A stretch of 64,000 nucleotides of DNA from Miscanthus floridulus (taxonomy: Eukaryota; Streptophyta; Magnoliopsida; Poales; Poaceae), in NCBI RefSeq assembly GCF_019320115.1, contig NC_089582.1:120325856-120389855 (forward strand). The letters run 5' to 3'. Both the position numbers and the translations under genes were made by a program. How positions within the stretch are numbered: position 1 is the stretch's first letter; the number at the start of each line of letters is the position of its first letter. A model generated the notes under the pieces. It saw only the letters and a program-made list of their open reading frames with translations. It was not told the origin of the DNA and searched no databases. Positions 26,301 to 35,589 of the stretch are shown in pieces.

Positions 26301-26608
26301 AGAGTCTAGACTCCAAAGGAGTAAACTCCGGAAGGAACCTCGAAGGAGCATCAACCAATGAAGAATCCAAGGTGCAGCTACAGTCTGAAGACAATACCCA
26401 AGGTCATGGAACTGATGCACCAAGCTTAGAAACTGACCATCCTAGCAACGGTGGCCTTCCAGCAAATAGCTATCAGAACAACAGTAGCCAATCTCAGGCA
26501 GAAGCTTCAAATAAATCTATCGAGCAATCTTCTCCTGGTATTCGGAACAAGGACGGTGACTCCAGCAGATTGGATGACTCAACTGATCCCACCAAGCCTG
26601 AGACTTGA
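11395..26608 (+). CDS. Phi-type GST domain fused to a giant disordered repeat protein (~3,806 aa, 16 exons)
   Basis: Proposed exons: 11395-11550, 11656-11707, 13598-18901, 19005-19502, 19603-20019, 20089-20460, 20600-20944, 21052-21639, 21937-22068, 22176-22691, 22797-23222, 23330-23905, 24011-24436, 24543-25106, 25212-25817, 26166-26608. All junctions are GT-AG and keep frame. Residues ~11-75 form a thioredoxin-like GST N domain (APVPFYDG with cis-Pro60; Glu70-Ser71 of the G-site). Residues ~85-213 form the GST C domain (YEQRLSDSEFLVGNKFTLAD, then RRWWDAIS). The first two introns match the usual plant GSTF positions. Leu21 stands where phi enzymes have the catalytic Ser, so glutathione transfer is doubtful. 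After a poly-Gln/poly-Glu run (~residue 226) come ~3,570 residues rich in S, T, P, E, D and Q without a known domain, signal peptide or membrane segment. Function of the tail is unknown; a binding or scaffold role is only a guess. Donor choice for the exons ending 22691, 23905 and 25106 and the acceptor at 26166 are less certain. Confidence 0.82.
12046..12138 (+). mobile_element. 5'-truncated SINE in intron 2
   Basis: The sequence repeats the 3' half of the SINE at 10655-10819 with very few changes (CTCCTCGCATTGCACAGGCG ... CTGCACTGGGTACGCCC). The tRNA-like head with A and B boxes is missing. It lies in the second intron of the GST-repeat gene. No clear target-site duplication is visible. Confidence 0.8.
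12479..12713. mobile_element. Stowaway-like MITE in intron 2
   Basis: A 235-bp AT-rich element with imperfect inverted ends: TACTCCATTCCAAATTATGT at the left, and CAATTTGAAACGGAGTGAGTA at its right end when trimmed to the last 20 bases. The TA at each edge fits the Stowaway (Tc1/Mariner) target. It has no coding capacity. Confidence 0.8.
16246..18620 (+). repeat. Three tandem protein repeats inside the 5.3-kb exon
   Basis: Three long units start near 16246, 17341 and 17947. Each contains, in order, a VQPxSE segment, a KPSTIEQWQ/KPSTIYQWQ/KPFTIDQWQ segment, PLxxV/I followed by a Ser/Gly/Asp stretch, then QSIIDERVGEPT/QSIIDQRVGEPT/QSHIDERVGKPK and a TPDxHE segment. The first unit is longer because of extra sequence in its second half. 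They are well diverged, so older than the exon duplications further downstream. Confidence 0.75.
22176..25817 (+). repeat. Tandemly amplified exon pairs in the GST-repeat gene
   Basis: Exon pairs (22176-22691 + 22797-23222), (23330-23905 + 24011-24436) and (24543-25106 + 25212-25817) are homologous. The stretch 22797-24010 is almost identical to 24011-25211 including introns, with a unit of about 1.21 kb. Differences are few: for example a 12-nt in-frame deletion in the 24543 exon relative to the 23330 exon. The last exon keeps a 180-nt central segment missing from exons 22797 and 24011. All exons in the array are phase 1 at both ends, so copies can be gained or lost without a frameshift. Confidence 0.85.
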
Positions 26609-27137
26609 AAAGCTAAGCCCTGGTAATTGGTAAACCTCTGTGTTAATAAAGGCCAAGCAAGAGCAAGTGTTTTGTGAATTCATCTTTTTTCAATTTATCC
26701 TTTTTCCTTATGTGCTTATCCGTTGTGAGTGAGTGAGTCTAATAAGGTCAGCTCTGCTGCCATCCTTGGGTTGATGCCCCTGTATTGTACTTTACATATA
26801 TATTCTTGTGTTGTTCCTGTCCAAGTACATTTTTACCCTGATTTTGAACAATGAGTGAGAATGCAATGATGTCGCCATTCTTGTATATTAGCACTTATGT
26901 TTTTAACAGCCCAATAATCAGTGTGTATTCACACTGTTCTCTGCAACTGCTAGTAGTTCTGTAGCTGTCATTTGAAAATAATGATGCTTTCGGTTATGAA
27001 GTATAGTTGTCCAAGCCCTTCTCTAGTTTGGATGTGCGTGTCCTCGTGCTTCCTTCTCTATGAAATATGTGCCAAGGCATATTCGCAGAAAAATTGTGCT
27101 TGTGGCTCTTGCAGTGAGATGAAGTGGGTTGGGGTGT

Positions 27138-27173
<36 letters not shown>

Positions 27174-27291
27174 ATGGCATCCATGCAATTCATCTGCACT
27201 CTACCCTTTGGAAACTGCAAACTTCAGGTATCGTTTAATTGCTGCATGCGCCTCATGCATCTTCTCTTTTAAGTCTTGGCCTCTAGCATAA
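26609..27291 (+). terminator. 3' UTR and downstream flank of the GST-repeat gene
   Basis: AATAAA occurs at 26645-26650, 37 bases after the stop, followed by T-rich sequence that could serve as the polyadenylation region. The remainder to 27291 shows no gene. A 35-base G run sits at 27138-27172. Confidence 0.55.
27138..27172. repeat. Poly(G) tract, 35 bases
   Basis: An uninterrupted run of G follows GGGTTGGGGTGT. Such a tract is unstable and hard to sequence, so the exact length may be an assembly estimate. Confidence 0.9.
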
Positions 27292-27338
27292 TACTCCCTC
27301 CATTCTAAATCATAAGTCATTTTAGCTTTTTTTTTAGA
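27292..27338. mobile_element. Left half of a Stowaway MITE split by the Helitron
   Basis: It starts TACTCCCTCCATTCTAAATC and includes CATAAGTCATTTTAGC. It is continued by 37696-37798 on the other side of the Helitron. The two ends form the expected inverted repeat, because the reverse complement of the right end begins TACTCTCTCCATTTCAAATT and contains GAAGTCATTTTGGCTTT. Total MITE length without the insertion is 150 bp. Confidence 0.85.
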
Positions 27339-27349
27339 CTAGTTAATAT

Positions 27350-27370
27350 GCACGTGCGACACGCACGTGC
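27350..27370 (-). other. Helitron 3' terminal hairpin
   Basis: GCACGTGCG and CGCACGTGC form a perfect 9-bp stem with a 3-base ACA loop. It lies 7 bases upstream of the terminal CTAG on the minus strand. This is the canonical Helitron termination signal. Confidence 0.88.
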
Positions 27371-27395
27371 CTCAAAAAAAATTGTTGTTTTTGTT

Positions 27396-27535
27396 GTCAT
27401 TTTCTAGCTTGTTTGTAGTTATCATCTTATCCTAGTATTTTCAAGGTTTTTTTAAACCAACATTTGTCATTTTCTAGCTTGTTTGTAGTTATCATCTTAT
27501 CCTAGTATTTTCAAGTTTATTTGAAACCAACATTT
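27396..27535. repeat. Two-copy tandem repeat, 70-bp unit, in the Helitron 3' region
   Basis: GTCATTTTCTAGCTTGTTTG... at 27396 repeats at 27466 with only a few changes near the copy ends. A second, looser duplication follows: GATCGTACATCATTCGTTTG at about 27719 resembles GATCGTACACCATCTGTTTG at about 27806, with similar sequence after it. Confidence 0.85.
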
Positions 27536-28009
27536 TTTTCATTATTTGGAACTATGTTCAAGTGCTAGTGGAGCGTTATCTAGCTTGGATGTGTGGTAGA
27601 GTGAATGTAGCCACTAAGTGTAAATTTAGTCAGGGCAGGGGACTACTTGTATTTGTAAGTTTTATTTCATGTTGAATATAAGTTCATTTATTTTTCGATC
27701 CTTCGTTCCTATATACGGATCGTACATCATTCGTTTGCATGCGTGGTCCCACCAAAAGTAATGTAATATATTAATTAATTAATTAATTAAATTAAAAGCA
27801 AGACGGATCGTACACCATCTGTTTGCATGAATGGCCCAACCAAAAGCAATCTAATAATATATTATTTAATTAAATTAATTAAATAGCTGAGACATGTGAA
27901 GACTTAAGTTTCCTGATTAAAAGCAATCTAATCTACCGATTAATAAAAGCAATATGATCTATTAAATAGCAGAGACACATGAAGCCAGTTTAATCTAAAT
28001 ATATAATAG

Positions 28010-28345
28010 TTTTTTTTTTCGACCGGGGAGATTCATTCATCAAATAGTTCCAGGATTACAATCTGCGATCATCAGGTTCGCAATGCAAGTCGGGCTACCA
28101 TGCCACGACCCAGACTTTGCATCACCTGTGACCTGTGAGCTACTATATTACATTTCCGACTAATGAAAGAAAATTTAAAAGCTTGAAAGCATAAGCTCAA
28201 ATCCCGGATCTCCCGCAAGACTGAAACCACAGCTGATCTCTGATCGGTACCTTTGTTTCACAGGCGCCCAAGCTCTTGACAATCAGTTTCCAACCAAACC
28301 TTCTGAACACCTGTACGTTGCGCCAGGGCCAGGCCATCCCGGCAA
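28010..28345 (-). mobile_element. 5'-truncated LINE fragment (RNase H-like tail) inside the Helitron
   Basis: On the minus strand the segment ends in a poly(A) run (poly(T) at 28010-28019). It encodes a piece of the RNase H-like domain seen at the end of plant L1-type LINEs and related genes: ALAQRTGVQKVWLETDCQEL, followed after breaks by SGSWHGSPTCIANL. Imperfect flanking repeats (AAATATATAATAGT at ~27997 and AAATATAAAATAGT at ~28346) look like a target-site duplication. Only the 3' end was copied, and frames are disrupted. Confidence 0.6.
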
Positions 28346-28429
28346 AAATATAAAATAGTACTGTCACATATTAAAAAAACATATCTGAAGACAATATTTT
28401 TTTTCTCTTTCCGGTGGGGTCAACGTCCT

Positions 28430-30471
28430 TATTTGTGTTGGCAAAGACCCGTGTACTCTCACGAGAAACACCTCTTGACAATGCTATATATAACTGGCCA
28501 TGAGAGAAAACTGGTTTAGGGAGATAAACACCAATATTTGGTATGGTCTAACCTTGGGCTTTATTTATTATCATTGCGAAACTCAATCTTGTCGGGAGCT
28601 CCTTTCGCTTAAACTTGAATTGCAATGAAAGGTCTTCGGAGAGGGACATGGGAATCCTGGGTACGAATACTCTGGTTCCTGCATGCTGCCCATTAACTAT
28701 TTCAGCATCAATTGTATTGTTATGAATCCTCTAATGACCAACCTAGTGTCGTTGCAAAGACCGTTGTGAGGATCAAGATTACGCAGTAGGATAATAGGGC
28801 AGTCTTTTTTTACCTTAAGTTCATGAGGCGGCAACCCATTAGGTGTAATAGAATTTAGAAAATCAAGACGGTAATTATTCCTTGTAGCATCATCCGCTGA
28901 GTCAAAGCTATAGTATACCTTCTCATTTCCAAGAAACCTCTCGATCATTATTGCGTTCACTGCATCAACATGCTCATTTGTAGTTGAAAGAATCGCACGT
29001 TCCCGCATATAATCTGCAGAGGTGCAATTTGCCTCGAGTTTGGGAAACACCTGTCTAATAAGGTTGGCAATTGAATTATCTCTTGAACTTATTTTATTTG
29101 CATTCTTAGTGGAATCTTGGCTCCATTCCACGATAATATCATCAGGCAATTGAACATAATCATCACCAAATGTTTTTTAGTTCCGTTCTCAATTCTTAAC
29201 AGATACTCCGCGAACCAAATATCATTTTGAGCTCGCATGTTTTGGGTGAGCCGAATCCTTTGTACATTGTCCCATATATATGACTTCAGTAAAGTAGCAT
29301 CCGTGATATGTGCTCTTGTTCCTCGTACCACAACGGGAAGAACTTGCCTGAAGTCACCTTCGAACAACATGACCTTACCACCAAAAGGTTGATTGCAACC
29401 CATTATATATTGTAATGTTCTATCGAGTGTTTCTACTGCTTGTCTCTTTGTCATGGCTACTTCATCACACATTACCAAGGCAGCCCTATGAAGCAATTCT
29501 ACAGTACCACCCTGCTTGGTAAAGCTGCACATAGTGTTATTATCTAGCTTGATGGGAATCTTGAAGCAGGAGTGTGCAGTACGTCCATCGGGCATGATAC
29601 TTGCAGCAATACCAGATGTGGTTGGAGCAATTGCTATAAGATTTATGGAGCACACCTTTGCAAGCAAAGCTTTATACAGATATGTCTTGCCGGTTCCTCT
29701 TGGTCCATCAACAAAAAATACCTGGCCAACTTTCTTATTCACATGATTCATAATCAAATCGAACTCAGCTCTCTGCTCAACATTCAGTGTTTGTATCATT
29801 TTTAGATGTTCTTCTTCATATCCAATATTCAATTCTTCTATAAGCTCTCTATAATGGTCTCTTGACATCTCATCTAATCAAATAAAGTGTTAGGGGTCAT
29901 GTCAAAATGATGAATAAGAAGCATTAATTTTTTTTTATAATGTTTAGTGACATATCAAATTGGCGTTTGTGATGTTAAGGTAAATACAATGTTTATGAAT
30001 GAAAAAAAAAGCTTTTGGGATTTTTTATATTTATCAATTACCTGAGGCATCTAGCTCAGGGAGTCCATAGTTTGTAATGTCTCTACCCATATCTTTAACA
30101 TATATAGATATATCTCTAAGCACCATTTGTTCAACCATTTTGGAGTTGCCATTTGAGCGACGATAATTGTCAGACATTGAATCAATATGTTTGTCACATA
30201 GTGCTCGGACGTTATTACACTCGTAGAAAAGTATGATAGTTGCAAATAGCCTCCTCACAGCACAAGGCATCTTAAATTGTGCAGATTCAGTGAGGCAATC
30301 ATCAAGGCTCTTATCAGTTTCCACATAGCCCAAGGCCTCACAAGCATCTCTAAATGTTGCATATGTAGTTCCATGTCGACTTCTAAGATGCTCGAATGAA
30401 GTTGCACCACTCACATGGTTTAGAAGCACACGGAGATAGTATCGCTCACCTTCAGCAAGATGGGCATACAC
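28430..30471 (-). pseudogene. Helitron PIF1-type helicase, frameshifted
   Basis: The 5' part at 30471-30040 (YYLRVLLNHVSGATSFEHLR ...) is the conserved linker before the helicase. A GT-AG intron (about 30042-29878) joins it to DEMSRDHYRELIEELNIGYE. The helicase shows Walker A (VDGPRGTGKTYLY), Walker B (VMCDEVAMTKR), FEGDFRQVLPVV and RLTQNMRA. A frameshift in an A run near 29175-29180 shifts the frame to MPDDIIVEW (29149 onward). A second frameshift near 28725 and a TAG near 28549, within the motif INKAQG-TIPN, precede the final FSHGQLYIALSRGVSR motif. So all helicase motifs are recognisable but the protein cannot be made as one chain. Confidence 0.85.
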
Positions 30472-30553
30472 CAGTCTTCCAATCTGACAACCTTTTTCTC
30501 TTGGCTTCCAAAACTTTTTTTGACTTTATTCAAGTGAAGTGCTCAGGGAACTC

Positions 30554-33162
30554 TCAATAGAAATACTTTTGTGCATCAGGATTATACATGTTTGTGCTGA
30601 AATACTCTGTAAGCATGGACCTCTGAGAATTAGGATTTTGCACAACATTGTTCAGATCATCCCTAGCTTTGTAGGCAACCATATGTTTTCCTGGAAGGTG
30701 AACTTGCATTTGTAACACAGAAGGTGACATATCATACAAAGAAAACCCGTATAATCTATAGATTGCCTCTATAGCTGTTATACACCTTCCATCTCTATAC
30801 TGCTTAATATCATTAATAACAAGTGGTTGCCCATCCATATTTGCCCGAGCTTGATCTATGGAAACGAAAACACGGTCATGGCCCTTAAAGACATACTTGT
30901 ATAGATACTTGGTACACTTTATGCTGTTGCAAACCTCTACATTAATATGACAATTATACCTCATTAGAAGGATTAGATTGTACGGCACAACCCATATGTT
31001 GTCCAACCATTCCCTTCTCATTTTCACTTTTTGTCCATCATCTCTCCTTCTATAAATAGGATATGAGTTTTTTCCTTGCTGGGTGGTTTCACAAAAGTCA
31101 TGGGGATAATGAAAGTGACAATTACCATCTATCATACATGGGCACTTACAGTTGAGGACGCCACATGGCCCATGCATCATATGTTTGCACACAAGTCTAT
31201 GCAATTCTGGATATTTCTTCTGATTAGGAAGCTCTGTTGATATGTACTTGTCATAATCATCGGGAGTACGTACCTTGCTCTCGTCTTGCATAACCAAAAG
31301 GAAGCGTTCATGTGGTAATCTCCTTTTCTAAAACTCAGTGACATGTGCCCATGCAGTGTCCCTGCCCAAATGATGCCTTTTAAGAAGGAAATCTTCGAGG
31401 TCTTGTAGTTTTGCTCTATAAACCCTTGCCACTATATCTGGACGATCTCTATCTCATTCCAATATGGGTTGGATGTCATTGTCACAAAAAAAAAATCTTG
31501 CTTTCCATATCAAGTAATCGAAGCCATGGCATCCATATATCTTGAGTGGACATCATGATCACTTCCTAGAAAATCTTTTTATAGTATAATTCTACGACCA
31601 GTTTGTGACGCACGGGTTTCTCCAGCAGCGAGAATGTCTAGAAGGCCTTGGTGAATATGTGTTAAAAGATTATTAGTATTTCCTTGGGTTTGAAAATAGA
31701 AAATCAACTTTTAAACTCAAATACATTTAACCTGGTATAGATCAGCACGAATTAGATCTTGATGCGCCGGTTTTGAGTACTAGTCTAACCGCATTGACTC
31801 CACCTTCACATAGCTATCAACGACCCATTGCTGGAAAAGCCTCCCACCATGAAACATGACATTAAATTCTCCCTCATGAATTTGTAGCTTGAAACATAGA
31901 TATTCCCTAGCGCTGACATATTGTCGTGACTCCGTAATTTCTGTTCATAAGAACAAATAGATTAAATTCCATTTTGTTTTGAGCTTTTTGAATTGCTAAA
32001 AAAATATTATACCCTGTCCATCAGTTACATCTTCATTGTCATTTATATTCTTGTCCTTTGGAAGAGTTCCTACTAAAAAGTAACATTATCAAGTTGAGAA
32101 CAAATAAATATGCTTTAAATACAAAATAATTTGCAAAGAAAAAACCTTGTTCTTTATGTACATTCTTCTCTGAGATATCATTGAGGTCAACAAGTGTTGG
32201 GCCTGTAGAAAAGTAAGAATTTTTGTGAGTGGTTGTTAACGAGATTTTGAGGGTAAAAATTGTGTATGCAAATAACAGATAAAGTCACCTTTTAGTATAC
32301 GTTTAGTATATTTCCACTTTGGTTTTGATGGAGGTGAGTCTTGATATAAAATCTTCTTATCCTCCCAACTAGTTTCACCATTAGGGTTGAACATAGGGTA
32401 TGCTAATAGATCATAGCATCCATAGTACGGCCTTATATAATAAGGTTGATTTTCTTTATTGTAAATGACTATGCTTCGCTCAAACCTTTGTTGTGGGTCA
32501 TTTCCATCAAACCATATAGCAGCAACTTGTTCCATTGCAGGTGCATTATATCTTCTCTGGTCAACAGAAATACTTGTATTTAGCGCAATATTGTAGCTAT
32601 CCAAGTTGGAAAGAGTGCCAAGACTCTTAAATACTTGAACATATGGATTGTCTCGCATGATGTTCAATATAGGGCAGATCACATGAGTGTCAAGGTGTGG
32701 AGACCTTTTGATCCTATGACGCATAGTCTCATCTGTGTCATAAAAGTATAATTGCATATGGCATGGTCCCCGTTTATCAGGTACAAGTTGATCCAACTTG
32801 TGATATATTTGGCCATGAGCTTTAAATGTATAAATGCTAGTACCTTTCGCTGTTGCCAAACTACGATCAATGGAAACCCCATACTGGTGAAAGAAATGTG
32901 TGAATTGAAGTAACGAATGTTCCTTCTGAAATACTTTGCATCCCTATCAGTTTGACTTGTGAACAATCGATGGAGCTCATTTGGCACCTTTGGTATAAAT
33001 ATACTAACACGTCCGTTCTGACAACAAAATGCAGGACCTTCACCTTCAAATCTCTTTGCACGACAATAAAAACAATTCTGCACTTTTTTCAATACATGAT
33101 GGGTCTTTGGAAGATCCGCATACACAAACTCATAAGGATCATGACCATTCATTTTTGTCATG
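30554..33162 (-). pseudogene. Helitron Rep (HUH-nuclease) region, degenerate
   Basis: Segments from 5' to 3' on the minus strand: a Cys-rich start (CFYCRAKRFEGEGPAFCCQN, 33070 region), YNIALNTSISVDQRRYNAPA (~32600), SAREYLCFKLQI ... HGGRLFQQWVVDSY (~31900), then the nuclease region. The His-hydrophobic-His site that normally reads like LPHxH is LPHER here (about 31300), so the second metal-binding His is lost. An in-frame TAG lies a few codons before it. The two-tyrosine motif KYLYKYVFKGHD (~30890) is intact. Introns and stops separate the blocks. The 5' end of this gene is separated from upstream exons by the solo LTR at 33169-34301. Confidence 0.82.
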
Positions 33163-33168
33163 GGTTCT

Positions 33169-34301
33169 TGTTGGGTATCGATAGTAGGGATACCCAAAGC
33201 AAGAAAGTTAGCGCCCATGCTGACTTCCCCAGATAGAGCAAGACATATTAAAGAGGTCTCGCCCGACCCCTTGGACGCGGTTTCTGTCTCGTCCGACCCC
33301 AAGGACGCGGTTTCCATCTTGCCCGACCTCGAGGCCGCGGGGGTCTCGCCCAAGGCCGCGGGATCCGTCTTGCCCGACCCCTTGGGAGCGGGCTCCATCT
33401 CGCCCGACCCCAAGGACGCGGTTTCTGTCTCGCCTGACTTCGAGGCCGCGGGGGTCTCGCCCAAGGCCATGGGCTCCATCTCGCCCGACCCCTTGGATTC
33501 GTGCTCCGTCTCGCCCGACCCCAAGGCCGCGGGCTTCGTCTCGCCCGACGGGGACCCATACCGCCGCCAACCACTCTGGGTCCAAACATATGGGCCTAGG
33601 TCAAAACTCTGACACTAGGGAAGAGACTGACACGCCTCGATATAACCCATGGCCATGATGGGCCATACTTGAGGATTCACGTTAAGAACAGTGTCGGACG
33701 TGTCGGTGCTATTCTACCTAACCCTCATACGAACGCTGACAGGCGCGTCAGATCACCACGATGTTCGCTGGGACGGAATGGAACGCCATGACCGGTGGAT
33801 GACGCCTGCGCATGGCGCTAGTGACAAATAGGGCCACGGCGTGGAGCTATCACTGTTGACATCTGCAGGATCAGCGGGACCCGCATGAAGGAGAAGAAGG
33901 ACCCAGCGATCCTAGAAGCCTTCTTCTCTCTCGTTCTTCTCCTTTTCCTCCACTGTAACCCACGCTTTTCCTTCGCTTATAAAAAGGAAAGCAGGGTGTC
34001 CCAGGAGAGGGGGACCAAACCATGAGATAAAAACACAAGACTATGACACGAACACACGGCTGAGCAACGATCGAGCTCTCAGCACCTGTTCACTCCTTCC
34101 GTCAGAGACTTGAGATCCTTTCCCTCTCTCGCCTGTTTGTAACCCCTACTGCAAACCAAGTGCTGGTAACACGAGCAGTATCAAACTGGACGTAGGGACG
34201 TTCCGCCCGAACCAGTATAGACCCTTGTGTCCTCCGAGCACACCATCCGAGCCAGACGCGCAAATACAAATTTACTTATCGGTGGTCCGAAAACACTGAC
34301 A
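33169..34301 (+). mobile_element. Solo LTR (1,133 bp) inserted in the Helitron Rep gene
   Basis: It begins TGTTGGGTATCGATAG and ends AAAACACTGACA. Perfect 5-bp duplications GTTCT flank it at 33164-33168 and 34302-34306. A TATA-like CTTATAAAAAGG lies near 33973. No internal retrotransposon sequence is present, so it is the product of LTR-LTR recombination. It splits the Helitron coding region. Open frames crossing its left edge are chimeras. Confidence 0.9.
33257..33552 (+). repeat. GC-rich minisatellite, ~30-bp unit, inside the solo LTR
   Basis: About ten imperfect units built on TCTCGCCCGACCCCAAGGAC plus GCGGTTTCTG, with unit lengths mostly 24-30 bases. The regular near-30-base period opens long spurious frames on both strands with repeating Gly-Ser-Gly-Glu type words. 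Confidence 0.85.
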
Positions 34302-34660
34302 GTTCTATAGAATACTCGTATTGAAAATCTGCATGATGAAGCATTATTCATTTATCATGGAAATTCATCTTTGATGAAGTATTACTTGTCTATCATGGAT
34401 TGCAAAAGAGATTACCTCTATCGTGAAACACTCTAGCTTCATCATCCTCATAAGTGTTTGATAGATCTTCTTCAGGGTTATGTTGATCTAAATCATTTTC
34501 TGTTGCAAAAAGTTATTTACAATAAAAAATATTGATAATGAAAATTTAATGTGTTTTTTACCTTCTATTACATGCATTGGATCTTCTGGTTCCCAAATAC
34601 TAGAATCATAGTCTTCAATAGCATTGCCAACTTGCGCTGTTAAATTTTATATCTATAATG

Positions 34661-35532
34661 TTAAGTGAACCAACACAATAGATAGCTTATGAACTTGGTG
34701 GAAATAAACATACCACTTGATGCCAATTTTTTAGAATGGCTAAACTTTGCACAATAGTTACGCTGATATTTTCGATTTCTAGCCCGTCTTTCGGCCTCTT
34801 TATCATTAAAGAGCACACCAGCATGTTTTGTTTGACGTTGCCTCTTATATTTTACTGGATTAATATTCTTCAAGTACTCATTATGTGCTTTTCTATGTCA
34901 TCACGTGTAAACCAGTATGTTCAACATCTATAACATATAATAGTAATGTAGTAACATTATTTATAATTAAACCTTGTTGCTTTGATGTGTGTGGATCAGG
35001 CTGTTCTTTTTGGTTATCATCAGCTTTTGCCGGTAACCTTGCACGGTACTTGAATTGATATTCTCGGTTTCTAGCCCGTCTTTTATCATCCTTTTCACAA
35101 GTCATTACATCAGTAGAATCTAGATTCTCTAGATTATTCATCATTGGAGTTTTTTCTGTGGCCTCACCTGTAAATATGTAAAGATCAAAGATTAAAATTT
35201 AAAACAAGTATGTTCGGTATATATAACATATAAATAGTATTGTAGTAACATTGCTTATTATCAAACCTGGTTGCTTTGCTATTATAGTGCTTGCATCAGG
35301 CTATTTTTTTTATTATACCATCAACCTTGGCCTGTAGCCTTGCAAGGTAATTACGCTGATATTCTTGATTTCTAGCCCGTCTTTCATCATCTTTATCACA
35401 AGTCTTTAAATTAGTAGTTTGTGCTTCAAATTTCCTTTTAGCCGATGACATATCGCCATGTGGTTTTGTGGGCAGATTACCATCTGATCTCGTGGTCGAA
35501 GTCATAATAATATTTAGGTTGGAGCACTGCAA
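34661..35532 (-). pseudogene. Three related short exons at the Helitron gene 5' end
   Basis: Three minus-strand segments (near 34840-34700, 35110-34990 and 35420-35300) each encode an Asp/Glu-Lys-rich lead followed by RRARNRKYQRNY, RRARNREYQFKY or RRARNQEYQRNY and a basic tail. Similar R/K-rich Arg-Asn-x-x-Tyr repeats occur near the N-terminus of grass Helitron proteins. Whether these are tandem exons or decayed duplicates cannot be told. They are separated from the Rep region by the solo LTR. Confidence 0.55.
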
Positions 35533-35589
35533 TCAAGGAATATAAAACTCTTAAAGTTACTGTCTTGACATTATGTTTACAGGTCAAAT

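Noticed and set aside
27023..27238. Pro- or Gly-rich small proteins
   Set aside because: They are translations of the 35-base G tract.
32679..33524. 281-codon minus-strand protein with Gly-Ser-Glu-Thr repeats
   Set aside because: It crosses the solo LTR edge at 33169; the repeats come from the LTR minisatellite and the rest is out of the Helitron frame.
33257..33552. CRISPR-like array
   Set aside because: Units are contiguous without unique spacers, lie in a plant LTR, and vary in length.
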